From contig NZ_BMRX01000009.1 in NCBI RefSeq assembly GCF_014648855.1, positions 367,265 to 431,264 of the forward strand: 64,000 nucleotides of DNA, read 5' to 3'. Made by a program: the position numbers and the translations under genes. Shown piece after piece: positions 49,401-58,448 of the stretch (position 1 is its first letter; every line of letters starts with the position of its first letter). The notes beneath the pieces were generated by a model. It was given only the letters and a program-made list of their open reading frames with translations. It was not told the origin of the DNA and made no database searches. This DNA is from Streptomyces parvulus. Its GTDB lineage: Bacteria; Actinomycetota; Actinomycetes; Streptomycetales; Streptomycetaceae.

Positions 49401-51109
49401 GCCGGCCCTCGGTTCTTCTCAGTGCTGTTCTCGGCGCGGGAGACGGAGGCCACCGTCTCCTGGTCGAGGTCGAACAGGGTGCGCAGCGCGTCCGCGTACC
49501 CGGCGCCGCCGGGCTCGGCCGCGAGCTGCTTGACCCGTACCGTCGGCGCGTGCAGCAGCTTGTCGACCACACGCTTGACGGTCTGGGTGATCTCGGCGCG
49601 GTGCTTGCCGTCGAGGCCGGGCAGCCGTCCGTCGAGGCGGGCCATCTCGGCGGCCACCACCTCGGCGGCCATGCTGCGCAGGGCGACCACGGTGGGCGTG
49701 ATGTGCGCGGCCCGCTGGGCGGCGCCGAAGGCGGCGACCTCGTCGGCGACGATGCCGCGGACCGTGTCGACGTCGGCGGCCATCGGGGCGTCGGCGGAGG
49801 CGTCGGCGAGGGACTCGATGTCGACCAGGCGCACTCCGGCCAGCCGGTGCACGGCGGCGTCGATGTCCCGCGGCATCGCGAGGTCCAGCAGGAAGAGCAC
49901 GGGCTCCGGGCGCGGCACGTCGGCGACCGGCTCGGGCCGGCGGCGCTCGGGAATCCGGCCGGCGGTCGCGGCGGTCGCGGCGAGCGCGCCGATCAGCTCG
50001 GCGTCCGCCTCGGGCCCCGGCCGACCGGTCTCGCGCGGCCGGTCCACCACCGCGCCGCCCGCGGCCCAGGCCCCGTGCTGCTCCAGCGTCGCCGCGTCCA
50101 GGCCGGCCACGGCAGCCTCGCCCATGACGGAGAAGCCGGTCGGCACGGTGGACAGGTCCAGCGGGCAGTTCTCGTCGCCGGCGGCACCGGGCGCCGGCAG
50201 CGGCACGGCGGCGGCCTCCGGCTCGTCCCGTACGGCGCCGGGGCCGGCCTCGGCGGCGGGGGCGCCGGTGCGGCCCTCCACCGTCGCGGCGACGGAGTCG
50301 GCGGTGAGGACGAGGCCGGTCGCGCCGGTGCAGGAGACGGCCACGTCGGCACGTGTCAGCTCGAACGGCACCGCGTCCATCGGTACCGCGCGGGCCAGCA
50401 CGTCCGTGTCGTCGCCCTCGGAGAGGATCCGCGCGAGGCGCTCGGCGCGCTCGAAGGTGCGGTTGGCGACCACGATCTCGGCGACCCCGGCCCGCGCCAG
50501 CGTCGCCGCGGCCAGCGACGACATCGAGCCGGCGCCGATGACCAGGGCCTTCTTGCCCCGCGCCCAGGTCTGTGAGTCGGCCCCCGCGGCCAGCTGCTCC
50601 AGGCCGAAGGTGACCAGGGACTGACCGGCGCGGTCGATGCCGGTCTCGGAGTGGGCGCGCTTGCCGACCCGCAGCGCCTGCTGGAACAGGTCGTTGAGCA
50701 GGCGCCCGGCGGTGTGCAGGTCCTGGGCGCGGGCCAGCGAGTCCTTTATCTGGCCGAGGATCTGCCCCTCGCCGACCACCATCGAGTCGAGCCCGCAGGC
50801 CACCGAGAACAGGTGGTGGACGGCGCGGTCCTCGTAGTGCACGTAGAGGTGGGGGGTGAGCTCCTCCAGGCCGACGCCGCTGTGCTGGGCGAGCAGCGTG
50901 GACAGCTCGGCGACACCGGCGTGGAACTTGTCCACGTCCGCGTACAGCTCGATGCGGTTGCAGGTGGCCAGCACCGCGGCCTCGGTGGCCGGTTCGGCGG
51001 CGACCGTGTCCTGCAACAGCTTGAGCTGCGCCTCCTCACCGAGGGACGCCCGCTCCAGGACGCTGACGGGGGCGCTGCGGTGGCTCAGACCGACGACGAG
51101 GAGACTCAT
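49397..51109 (-). CDS. hemA: Glutamyl-tRNA reductase
   Basis: First enzyme of the C5 pathway, reducing Glu-tRNA to glutamate-1-semialdehyde for HemL. 570 residues, longer than the usual 400-450. Nucleophile Cys in 'VLATCNRIELYADV', 'HLFSVACGLDSMVVGEGQIL', 'ALVIGAGSMSSLAAATLARA' NADPH site, 'IVVANRTFERAERLA'. The extra length is an Ala/Pro/Gly-rich insert of roughly 130 residues (about 260-390) inside the NADPH-binding domain. Start ATG 51109 overlaps the rex stop by 4 nt. Confidence 0.95.
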   Translation of the reverse strand: MSLLVVGLSHRSAPVSVLERASLGEEAQLKLLQDTVAAEPATEAAVLATCNRIELYADVDKFHAGVAELSTLLAQHSGVGLEELTPHLYVHYEDRAVHHLFSVACGLDSMVVGEGQILGQIKDSLARAQDLHTAGRLLNDLFQQALRVGKRAHSETGIDRAGQSLVTFGLEQLAAGADSQTWARGKKALVIGAGSMSSLAAATLARAGVAEIVVANRTFERAERLARILSEGDDTDVLARAVPMDAVPFELTRADVAVSCTGATGLVLTADSVAATVEGRTGAPAAEAGPGAVRDEPEAAAVPLPAPGAAGDENCPLDLSTVPTGFSVMGEAAVAGLDAATLEQHGAWAAGGAVVDRPRETGRPGPEADAELIGALAATAATAGRIPERRRPEPVADVPRPEPVLFLLDLAMPRDIDAAVHRLAGVRLVDIESLADASADAPMAADVDTVRGIVADEVAAFGAAQRAAHITPTVVALRSMAAEVVAAEMARLDGRLPGLDGKHRAEITQTVKRVVDKLLHAPTVRVKQLAAEPGGAGYADALRTLFDLDQETVASVSRAENSTEKNRGPA

Positions 51110-51870
51110 GCCGGCATCACGGCGGGTACGTCCCCGTCGGGTCCCTGGTCGGTGGGGCGCTGCTTGCGGGCGACGGCGGGCGGTACGACGCCGTCGGCGG
51201 CGGCCTCCTCGCCGGCCTTGCGCTGCTCGTGGAAGGCGAGGATCTGCAGCTCGATGGAGAGGTCGACCTTGCGCACGTCGACGCCCTCGGGGACGTTCAG
51301 CACGGTCGGCGCGAAGTTCAGGATGGAGGTGACGCCGGCCGCCACGAGGCGGTCGCAGACCTGCTGGGCGGCGCCGGCGGGGGTCGCGATCACGCCGATC
51401 GACACACCGTCGTCGTCGATGATCTTCTCCAGCTCGTCCGTGTGCTGCACCGGGATGCCGGCCACGGGCTTTCCGGCCATCTGCGGGTCGGCGTCGATGA
51501 GCGCGGCGACCCGGAAACCGCGGGAGGCGAAGCCGCCGTAGTTGGCGAGGGCGGCACCGAGGTTACCGATACCGACGATCACAACCGGCCAGTCCTGCGT
51601 GAGACCGAGTTCACGGGAGATCTGGTAGACGAGATACTCGACGTCGTAGCCGACGCCGCGGGTCCCGTAGGAGCCGAGGTAGGAGAAGTCCTTGCGGAGC
51701 TTCGCGGAGTTGACCCCGGCCGCGGCCGCCAGCTCCTCGGAGGAGACCGTGGGCACCGAGCGCTCGGAGAGCGCGGTGAGGGCGCGGAGGTACAGCGGAA
51801 GCCTGGCGACGGTGGCCTCGGGAATCCCTCGGCTGCGGGTCGCCGGTCGGTGTGTTCGGCCAGTTGCCAC
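51106..51870 (-). CDS. rex: Redox-sensing transcriptional repressor Rex
   Basis: A 254-residue repressor that binds DNA when NADH/NAD+ is low and leaves when NADH rises, thereby controlling respiration and heme genes. N-terminal winged helix ('LRALTALSERSVPTVSSEEL', 'GVNSAKLRKDFSYLGSYGTR'), Rossmann motif 'VVIVGIGNLGAALANYGG', 'ALIDADPQMAGKPVAGIPV'. GTG 51870 follows AGGAG. First gene of rex-hemA-hemC-hemD, each overlapped with the next by about 4 nt; its own promoter carries the operator at 51948-51969. Confidence 0.96.
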   Translation of the reverse strand: MATGRTHRPATRSRGIPEATVARLPLYLRALTALSERSVPTVSSEELAAAAGVNSAKLRKDFSYLGSYGTRGVGYDVEYLVYQISRELGLTQDWPVVIVGIGNLGAALANYGGFASRGFRVAALIDADPQMAGKPVAGIPVQHTDELEKIIDDDGVSIGVIATPAGAAQQVCDRLVAAGVTSILNFAPTVLNVPEGVDVRKVDLSIELQILAFHEQRKAGEEAAADGVVPPAVARKQRPTDQGPDGDVPAVMPA

Positions 51871-51938
51871 GGTGCTCCTGCGGGTAGAGCGGGGCTGTAG
51901 GCGGTCATACGTCCCTACATGACCGCCCCGTCGAATGC

Positions 51939-51969
51939 AGGCTATGTCTTTGTGAACGCGTGCACAAAG
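51939..51969 (-). promoter_or_regulatory. rex-hemACD promoter with Rex operator (ROP)
   Basis: The 22-bp palindrome 51948-51969 has arms CTTTGTG and CACAAAG and a nearly symmetric centre (one mismatched pair), a close match to the ROP consensus TTGTGAA-N4-TTCACAA. On the minus strand TTGTGC (51967-51962) and TAGCCT (51944-51939), spaced by 17 nt, can serve as -35 and -10, so Rex bound to the site covers the -35. Autoregulation of rex-hem is known in Streptomyces. Confidence 0.85.
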
Positions 51970-52144
51970 ATGGTGTCCGATTTGCCCGGCCAACGTGACC
52001 GGGGTCACGCGCCCCCGGCGCACGGAACGGGAACCGGCGCATACGCACCCTCGTTCCTCACTCATCGGGGGCAAAGCCGTACACGCTCCTCACGATCAAC
52101 GCCCCCGAGACCTGGTCACCATCGATCCTAAGCGACCATACGGA

Positions 52145-52477
52145 CTACTTGGACTGGTCGGTCAGTGCCTTGCGCAGCCGTTCCTCGTTCACACGCCAGA
52201 AGGTGTGCTGCCTGCCGTCGACCAGGACGACCGGAATCTGCTCCCAGTACTGGTCGTGGAGTCGGCGGTCCCGGGTGATGTCCTTCCCCTCCCAGGGGAC
52301 ACCCAGGTCGGCGCAGACCTTCTCGACGACGAGCTGTGCGTCATCACACAGGTGACAGCCGGGTTTGCGGATGAGGGTGACGAGATGGTTCTCGGAATGC
52401 TCAGGGGACTGGGCGGAGTGCGGGGCCCCAGGGGTCTGCGGGGCCTCGGCGGGCTTGCGGCGGAAGAGGGGACTCAT
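52145..52477 (-). CDS. Glutaredoxin-family protein
   Basis: A 110-residue thioredoxin-fold protein with redox motif 'KPGCHLCDDAQLVVEKV', cis-Pro in 'QIPVVLVDGRQ' and C-terminal helix 'NEERLRKALTDQ' (DUF836/glutaredoxin-like). ATG 52477 is used; ATG 52486 would add three residues. It lies upstream of rex on the same strand but separate from the rex promoter by 275 bp. Partner unknown. Confidence 0.87.
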   Translation of the reverse strand: MSPLFRRKPAEAPQTPGAPHSAQSPEHSENHLVTLIRKPGCHLCDDAQLVVEKVCADLGVPWEGKDITRDRRLHDQYWEQIPVVLVDGRQHTFWRVNEERLRKALTDQSK

Positions 52478-52582
52478 GCCCGCCATTCTCGCGCGCCCCT
52501 TAACGACCCGGTCGTGAAGAGTTCACAGCCTGCGAACCTCTCGACTCCGAAGCCTCCGAACAAACTGGCTATGCTCACGGAC

Positions 52583-53512
52583 ATGGGCGCTCTCGGATGG
52601 CTCTCTCCCCGTAGGCGCTCCGCCACGGCGCGGAGCGTGTTGGCAGGCGAGGCCTCGGCGGAGGCGGCGCGCAAGTCCGCCCGGGCCGCCGAGGAGACCG
52701 CGCCGCCCGACTCCGGGGAGCCGGACTTCCCGGTCCACGGCGACGAGCGGGCCGCGGCCTTCTTCGACCTGGACAACACCGTGATGCAGGGCGCCGCGAT
52801 CTTCCACTTCGGCCGGGGCCTGTACAAGCGGAAGTTCTTCGAGACCCGCGACCTGGCCCGCTTCGCCTGGCAGCAGGCGTACTTCCGGCTGGCCGGGCTC
52901 GAGGACCCGGAGCACATGCAGGACGCCCGCGACTCCGCGCTCTCCATCGTCAAGGGGCACCGCGTCTCCGAGCTGAAGTCCATCGGCGAGGAGATCTACG
53001 ACGAGTACATGGCCGAGCGGATCTGGCCCGGCACCCGCGCCCTGGCCCAGGCCCACCTGGACGCCGGGCAGAAGGTCTGGCTGGTCACGGCGGCCCCGGT
53101 GGAGATCGCCCAGGTGATCGCCCGCCGCCTCGGCCTGACCGGTGCGCTCGGCACGGTCGCCGAGTCCGTCGGCGGCGTCTACACCGGCAAGCTGGTCGGC
53201 GAGCCCCTGCACGGGCCGGCGAAGGCCGAGGCGGTACGCGCGCTGGCCACGGCGGAGCACCTGGACCTGTCCCGCTGCGCCGCCTACAGCGACTCGCACA
53301 ACGACATCCCGATGCTGTCGCTGGTCGGACACCCGTACGCCATCAACCCCGACTCCAAGCTGCGCAAGCACGCCCGGGAGCTGGAGTGGCGGCTGCGCGA
53401 CTACCGCACCGGCCGCAAGGCCGCCAAGGTCGGCATCCCCGCGGCCGCGGGCGTCGGCGCCGTGGCGGGCGGCACCGCGGCGGCCATCGCGCTGCACCGC
53501 CGCCGTCGCTGA
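52583..53512 (+). CDS. HAD-IB family phosphatase
   Basis: A 309-residue SerB-like HAD hydrolase: nucleophile in 'AAFFDLDNTVMQGAAIFHFG', 'VWLVTAAPVEIAQVIARRL', 'GPAKAEAVRALA' and 'YSDSHNDIPMLSLVGHPYAI'. A basic, Ala-rich C-terminus includes a possible membrane helix ('AAGVGAVAGGTAAAIAL'). ATG 52583 is used; ATG 52571 is an alternative. In many actinomycetes this gene sits beside bldN as it does here. Confidence 0.9.
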   Translation: MGALGWLSPRRRSATARSVLAGEASAEAARKSARAAEETAPPDSGEPDFPVHGDERAAAFFDLDNTVMQGAAIFHFGRGLYKRKFFETRDLARFAWQQAYFRLAGLEDPEHMQDARDSALSIVKGHRVSELKSIGEEIYDEYMAERIWPGTRALAQAHLDAGQKVWLVTAAPVEIAQVIARRLGLTGALGTVAESVGGVYTGKLVGEPLHGPAKAEAVRALATAEHLDLSRCAAYSDSHNDIPMLSLVGHPYAINPDSKLRKHARELEWRLRDYRTGRKAAKVGIPAAAGVGAVAGGTAAAIALHRRRR

Positions 53513-53815
53513 CCCCAAGCCGGGTGACGTACCCGCCGGACGCCCTTCCCAGTCCCGCTTCCTCACATCGGCCACAACACGCTCTGTAGCCACACCGAAT
53601 CCGAACGGTTTCGGTCATTCGCTGATCACTCTGTCGCATCTGATCGAGCGTCAATCGGGCACAGAAGCGACGTAATCGATGATTTGAGCAACTGGGCGTA
53701 GCAGTGCCTGCACGAAGCGTTATTCTCCTCAGACGCATTCCGGTACCCCACCTTCGCCACGACGGGTGAACGGTTCCGAACTGCACGTGATGCAAGCTCT
53801 GCCTCTGGGAGTCCC
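53513..53815. other. Upstream region of bldN
   Basis: A 303-bp gap that must hold the bldN promoter(s). The patch at about 53610-53735 is AT-richer than its surroundings. bldN is known to be a BldD target, but I do not see a BldD box clear enough to place. No coding features. Confidence 0.5.
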
Positions 53816-54610
53816 GTGTACCCACACGTCGGGGTTGACGCCTCGGGCCTGGCTACGCTGCGCGCAACGGTCAAATCAGCCCAAGACCTCTTGCGTGGTT
53901 TCGTCCCCACCGCGTACGCCGTCCCCGCCCTCGCCGCGGCCGCCGCGCCCGCCGGTCCGTGCTACGCGCTGGCCGAAGGAAGCGCCGCCGTCGGCAGACG
54001 CGCGCGGTCGTCCTCGTCCGGGGCCGGCGCCACCACCCACCGCCGCCCCGCCGCGGACAGCGACAGCGCCCGCATGATGGACCTGGTCGAACGGGCGCAG
54101 GCCGGCGAGGCCGACGCCTTCGGCCGGCTCTACGACCAGTACAGCGACACCGTCTACCGCTACATCTACTACCGCGTGGGCGGCAAGGCGACCGCCGAGG
54201 ACCTCACCAGTGAGACCTTTCTGCGGGCCCTGCGGCGCATCGGCACCTTCACCTGGCAGGGGCGCGACTTCGGCGCCTGGCTGGTGACCATCGCCCGCAA
54301 CCTCGTCGCCGACCACTTCAAGTCCAGCCGCTTCCGGCTGGAGGTCACCACCGGCGAGATGCTCGACGCCAACGAGGTCGAGCGGTCCCCCGAGGACTCC
54401 GTCCTCGAATCCCTCTCCAACGCCGCCCTGCTGGAGGCGGTACGACGGCTCAATCCGCAGCAGCAGGAGTGCGTCACGCTGCGCTTCCTCCAGGGTCTCT
54501 CGGTCGCCGAGACCGCCCGCGTCATGGGCAAGAACGAGGGCGCCATCAAGACGCTCCAGTACCGGGCCGTGCGCACCCTCGCCCGGCTGCTGCCGGACGA
54601 CGCACGCTGA
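53816..54610 (+). CDS. bldN: Developmental ECF sigma factor BldN
   Basis: A 264-residue sigma factor needed for aerial mycelium formation, driving bldM and surface-protein genes. It carries the BldN-specific N-terminal extension of about 86 residues (Ala-rich pro-sequence removed on maturation), then sigma-2 ('RLYDQYSDTVYRYIYYRVGG', 'EDLTSETFLRALRRI') and sigma-4 ('LNPQQQECVTLRFLQGLSVA', 'VMGKNEGAIKTLQYRAVRTL'). GTG 53816 follows GGGAG. The anti-sigma factor gene rsbN is next. Confidence 0.96.
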   Translation: MYPHVGVDASGLATLRATVKSAQDLLRGFVPTAYAVPALAAAAAPAGPCYALAEGSAAVGRRARSSSSGAGATTHRRPAADSDSARMMDLVERAQAGEADAFGRLYDQYSDTVYRYIYYRVGGKATAEDLTSETFLRALRRIGTFTWQGRDFGAWLVTIARNLVADHFKSSRFRLEVTTGEMLDANEVERSPEDSVLESLSNAALLEAVRRLNPQQQECVTLRFLQGLSVAETARVMGKNEGAIKTLQYRAVRTLARLLPDDAR

Positions 54611-54724
54611 GCCACCGGCGCCGACGGGTCCCCCGAGGGCCCCGCGGCCGCCCCTCACCCTCCGCATTCCCCAAGTGACCATCGGTGAAAGTCTGTTGAG
54701 ACCGCGGTCCGATCACCCACCGTC

Positions 54725-54753
54725 CGTAACCCAAGTGCCGCGCCGCTCGTTGT
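54725..54753 (+). promoter_or_regulatory. Candidate sigma-BldN promoter of rsbN
   Basis: CGTAAC (54725-54730) and CGTTGT (54748-54753) are separated by 17 nt, upstream of rsbN. They resemble the CGTAAC/CGTTG elements known for sigma-BldN targets such as bldM. Transcription of the anti-sigma gene by the sigma factor would give negative feedback. Confidence 0.65.
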
Positions 54754-54883
54754 GCGGGATGCAGGCTCCCTGTGGTCACTCCCCGGCCGATTCCGATCAC
54801 CCGATCGGATGGTTCCGACCGGGGCGTGCAACCCTCAGGACCCCCTGGGGAGTCGACCGTCATGACGAGAGGAGGTGCCGCCA

Positions 54884-56134
54884 GTGATCGCGAACGTATC
54901 GGCGCACCGGCGGGCGAACGCCTTCGCCCAGGCTCTGGAGGAGCAGTCCGATCCCGGGGCGGCGGCCGAGCAGTCCGGAGGACCGGCGACCGCCGGGGAC
55001 ACCGCGGATCCGACCGAGCAGGGTCATCTGATGACCCTCGCCCAGGGTCTGGAGACGCTGCCCCGGCCACAGCTGGATCCCGAGGTCAAGGTCGTCCAGC
55101 GAGCCCAGCTGGTGGCCGCGTTCGAGGCCATGCTGCAGGAGGGCACCGCGGGCGGTGGGGCGGGGGACACGTCGGTACCCGAGCAACGCCGGGCGCGCGG
55201 CAGCCATCGGGCGGCCCCGCTGAGCCGGTTCCGTCCCCGCTCGCGACTGGCCAAGGGCCTCACCGCGGGCGGCCTGAGCGTGAGCGTCGCCGCCGGTGCC
55301 TTCGGCGGAGTCGCCGCCGCCAGCTCGGACGCCCTGCCCGGCGACTCGCTGTACGGCCTCAAGCGCGGCATAGAGGATTTCCGCCTCGGCCTCGCCGACG
55401 GGAACGACGAGCGCGGCCGGGCCTACCTGGACCGGGCCTCCACCAGGCTGGGCGAGGCCCGACGGCTGATGGAGCGCGGCCGCAGCGGCCCCCTCGACCA
55501 CGAGTCGCTCGCCGAGATCCGCCGCGCCCTCTCCGGCGTGCAGCACGACGCCTCCGAGGGACACCGCCTGCTCAGCGCGGCCTACGCGCACGACCCCGAC
55601 TCGCTCGCCCCCATGCAGGCCCTGTCCTCCTTCTCCCGTTCCCATCGGGAGACCTGGGGAGCGCTCCGGGAGCGGCTGCCCGTGCAGCTCGGGGACGTCA
55701 GTGAGCAGGTGTCGTCGGTGTTCGACGCCATAGACGATGACGTGGCGCCGCTGCAGTCGATGCTGCCGCGACCGCCCTCCCCGGACGACGAGCGCGGCAC
55801 CGGCGGCCGGCCGGGCAATTCCGGCTCGGCGACCACCGAGGCCCCGGGCAACGGCCGGTCCTCGGCCCCCGGCACCGGCGACTCCGGCACCTCCGACCGG
55901 GGCCGCACCGACAGCCGCGGGCCCAGCGAGTCGGCGGACTCCGGCCAGGAGGACGACGGCCTCCTCGGCGGCGGCACCGGCGGCCTGCTCGATCCGCCCG
56001 AGCAGGAGACCCGCCCCTCCTCGCCGTCCACGGGGGGCGAGGACACACCCCCGGCCGAGCCGGACGTCACCCTCCCCCCGCTGCTCCCGGGCCTCCTGCC
56101 CGGCCTGGGCATCGAGGCGGAGGACGCGGACTGA
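54884..56134 (+). CDS. rsbN: Anti-sigma factor RsbN (DUF5667-type)
   Basis: A 416-residue membrane protein that holds sigma-BldN. Cytoplasmic N-terminus ('NAFAQALEEQSD', 'EVKVVQRAQLVAAFEAML'), one TM segment (about residues 124-147, 'GLTAGGLSVSVAAGAFGGVAA'), then an extracytoplasmic DUF5667 domain ('SSDALPGDSLYGLKRGIEDF', 'YLDRASTRLGEARRLMERG') and a long Pro/Gly/Ser-rich tail. Start GTG 54884 is fixed by AGGAGG at 54870-54875; an upstream in-frame GTG overlaps that ribosome site. Confidence 0.92.
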   Translation: MIANVSAHRRANAFAQALEEQSDPGAAAEQSGGPATAGDTADPTEQGHLMTLAQGLETLPRPQLDPEVKVVQRAQLVAAFEAMLQEGTAGGGAGDTSVPEQRRARGSHRAAPLSRFRPRSRLAKGLTAGGLSVSVAAGAFGGVAAASSDALPGDSLYGLKRGIEDFRLGLADGNDERGRAYLDRASTRLGEARRLMERGRSGPLDHESLAEIRRALSGVQHDASEGHRLLSAAYAHDPDSLAPMQALSSFSRSHRETWGALRERLPVQLGDVSEQVSSVFDAIDDDVAPLQSMLPRPPSPDDERGTGGRPGNSGSATTEAPGNGRSSAPGTGDSGTSDRGRTDSRGPSESADSGQEDDGLLGGGTGGLLDPPEQETRPSSPSTGGEDTPPAEPDVTLPPLLPGLLPGLGIEAEDAD

Positions 56135-56141
56135 CCCGAGT

Positions 56142-56171
56142 GGGGTGCTCCCTGGCAGCAGGGGGCACCCC
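56142..56171. terminator. Bidirectional hairpin terminator
   Basis: A stem of 13 pairs, 56142-56154 with 56159-56171, including GGGGTGC/GCACCCC and one G-U pair, with a 4-nt loop. Lies between the convergent rsbN and acyltransferase genes. Confidence 0.8.
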
Positions 56172-56200
56172 CCGGTCCGTTCAGCGGGGGTCGGCAGACC

Positions 56201-57262
56201 TCAGAAGAACACCGACCGCCGCTGCACCAGCAGCTTGTAGAGCGTGTGCTGGATCTGCTCCCTGACCTGGTCCGTCAGGTTGAACATGAGCATCGGGTCC
56301 TCCGCCGCCTCCGGCGCGTACCCGTCCGTGGGGATCGGCTCGCCGAACTGGATGGTCCACTTCGTCGGCAGCGGGACCGCGCCCAGCGGACCCAGCCAGG
56401 GGAAGGTCGGCGTGAGCGGGAAGTACGGGAAGCCCAGCAGCCGCGCCAGCGTCTTGGAGTTGCCGATCATCGGGTAGATCTCCTCCGCGCCCACGATCGA
56501 GCACGGAATGATCGGCGCCCCCTGCCGCAGGGCCGTGGAGACGAACCCGCCCCGACCGAAGCGCTGGAGCTTGTACCGCTCACCGAAGGGCTTGCCGATG
56601 CCCTTGAAGCCCTCCGGCATCACCCCGACCAGCTCGCCCTGCGCCAGCAGCCGTTCGGCGTCCTCCGCGCAGGCCAGCGTGTGCCCGAGCTTGCGGGCCA
56701 GCTCGTTGACCACCGGCAGTACGAACACCAGGTCCGCCGCCAGCAGCCGCAGGTGCCGGTCCGCCGGATGGTGGTCGTGCACGGCGACCTGCATCATCAG
56801 GCCGTCCAGCGGCAGCGTCCCGGAGTGGTTGGCGACGATCAGCGCACCGCCCTCGGCCGGGATGTTCTCGACGCCCTTCACCTCGACCCGGAAGTAGTTC
56901 TCGTACACCGGCCGCAGCAGGGACATCAGCACCTGGTCGGTCAGCTCGGCGTCGTACCCGAAGTCGTCGACCTCGTACTCCCCGGTGAGCCGGCGCCGCA
57001 GGAAGGCCAGCCCGCCCGCGATCCGCCGCTCCAGGCCGCCGTCCCCGCCGTCCGCCGCCGCCGCCGCGTCGGACGGCTCCCCGGTGTCCGGCACCGGCAG
57101 TGGCCGCACCTCGCGCACCGGCGCGGGCTCCGCCGCACCCGGGCGCCGGCCCCCCGTACCGCGCCGCCGGGCCGGCGGCGGCACCGCGCCGCCGCTCGCA
57201 CCCCCCGTACCGCTCCCCCGCGACCGGTCGTCGTCGAACGGAATGACCTTGGCGTCCGCCAT
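56201..57262 (-). CDS. Lysophospholipid acyltransferase-family protein
   Basis: A 353-residue PlsC-like protein. After a disordered Arg/Gly/Pro-rich N-terminus (about 1-75), the acyltransferase domain shows the catalytic HX4D in 'IVANHSGTLPLDGLMMQVAV', 'GVMPEGFKGIGKPFGERYKL' and 'GAPIIPCSIVGAEEIYPMIG'. It would transfer an acyl group to a glycerolipid or related acceptor. It is downstream of the epimerase gene by 14 bp on the same strand, so they form a unit. Confidence 0.88.
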   Translation of the reverse strand: MADAKVIPFDDDRSRGSGTGGASGGAVPPPARRRGTGGRRPGAAEPAPVREVRPLPVPDTGEPSDAAAAADGGDGGLERRIAGGLAFLRRRLTGEYEVDDFGYDAELTDQVLMSLLRPVYENYFRVEVKGVENIPAEGGALIVANHSGTLPLDGLMMQVAVHDHHPADRHLRLLAADLVFVLPVVNELARKLGHTLACAEDAERLLAQGELVGVMPEGFKGIGKPFGERYKLQRFGRGGFVSTALRQGAPIIPCSIVGAEEIYPMIGNSKTLARLLGFPYFPLTPTFPWLGPLGAVPLPTKWTIQFGEPIPTDGYAPEAAEDPMLMFNLTDQVREQIQHTLYKLLVQRRSVFF

Positions 57263-57276
57263 CGTTGATGCGCTCC

Positions 57277-58338
57277 TCAGTTGGCGCTCTGCGTCGGGAG
57301 GTGGCCGCTGCTGCGCCGGGACAACTCCGCGATCCGGTCGACGGCCCCCGCGAGGGCCTCGGGGGGCAGCAGCCCGGCACCGCGGCTGCGCGCGAAGTCC
57401 GCGAACGCCCCGGCCGTCGTGTACTGCGGCCGAAACCCCAGCGTCTCGCGCATCTGCGTGGTGTCCACCACCCGCCCGTGGGTGAGCAGCCGGATCTGCT
57501 CGGGGGAGAAGTCCGTCATCCCCAGCGTACGCACGAGCGAGCCCGCCCAGGTGACCGCCGGCAGTGGCAGCGGCACCGTGGGCCGCCCGAGGCGCCGCGA
57601 GCACTGGGACAGCAGCAGCACGCCGTCACCGGCGATGTTGAAGGTCCCGCTGTTCAGCGTCCCCCGCCGCGGCTCGTGCGAGGAGATCCGCAGCACCTCG
57701 AGCACGTCGTCCTCGTGCACGAACTGGAGCCGGGGGTCGTAGCCGAACACCGTGGGCAGCACCGGCAGCGCGAGGTACGAGGCGAGCGGCGTGCCCGCGT
57801 CCGGACCGAGGATGTTGGCGAACCGCAGCACGGTCACCGCCACGTCGGGCCGGCGGCGCGCGAAGCCCCGCACGTACCCCTCGACCTCGACCGCGTCCTT
57901 GGCGAAGCCGCCGCTGGGCAAGGACTTGGGCGTGGTGGTCTCGGTGCAGACGGCGGGGTCGCGCGGCGCGGACCCGTAGACGTTCGTACTGGACTTCACC
58001 ACCAGCCGCCGCACGGTGGGCGACTTCTGGCAGGCCCCGAGCAGCTGCATCGTGCCGATGACGTTGGTCTCCTTGACCGACGTCCGGCTGCCGCTGACCA
58101 GCGGGGTGCCCGTGACGTCGAGGTGGACGACCGTGTCCGCGCCGGTCTCCGCCAGCACCCGCCCGATCGCCGACTGGCGGATGTCGGCCTGCACGAACTC
58201 CGCGCCGCCCAGATGGTGCTCGGGCGGGACGACGTCCACGCCCACGACCCGGTCCACGTCGGGGTCACGCTGGACACGCCGGACGAACCGGCCCCCCAGC
58301 TGCCGGGCCACTCCGGTCACGAGCACGACCTTGCCCAA
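57277..58338 (-). CDS. NAD-dependent epimerase/dehydratase-family protein
   Basis: A 353-residue extended SDR. Nucleotide site 'VVLVTGVARQLGGRFVRRV' (a GxxGxxG variant), 'VVHLDVTGTPL', 'VVKSSTNVYGSAPRDP' and 'LRFANILGPD'. The catalytic YxxxK is not in its usual form, so it may bind NAD(P) without epimerase activity. The start is TTG 58338 behind GGAAGG. It heads the pair with the acyltransferase. Confidence 0.87.
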   Translation of the reverse strand: MGKVVLVTGVARQLGGRFVRRVQRDPDVDRVVGVDVVPPEHHLGGAEFVQADIRQSAIGRVLAETGADTVVHLDVTGTPLVSGSRTSVKETNVIGTMQLLGACQKSPTVRRLVVKSSTNVYGSAPRDPAVCTETTTPKSLPSGGFAKDAVEVEGYVRGFARRRPDVAVTVLRFANILGPDAGTPLASYLALPVLPTVFGYDPRLQFVHEDDVLEVLRISSHEPRRGTLNSGTFNIAGDGVLLLSQCSRRLGRPTVPLPLPAVTWAGSLVRTLGMTDFSPEQIRLLTHGRVVDTTQMRETLGFRPQYTTAGAFADFARSRGAGLLPPEALAGAVDRIAELSRRSSGHLPTQSAN

Positions 58339-58448
58339 GATCCGCGCCTTCCTTCCGCCCTACTGCGTACCCTGCCGCGTTCCCCGCCCGCCGGCCAACT
58401 TAGCCGCTCGGCGTTGCGCTGTGATGACGGCCGGACGCGGGAAACGAC

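Noticed and set aside
53513..53815. BldD operator upstream of bldN
   Set aside because: Expected from the literature, but no half-site pair was convincing enough to give coordinates.
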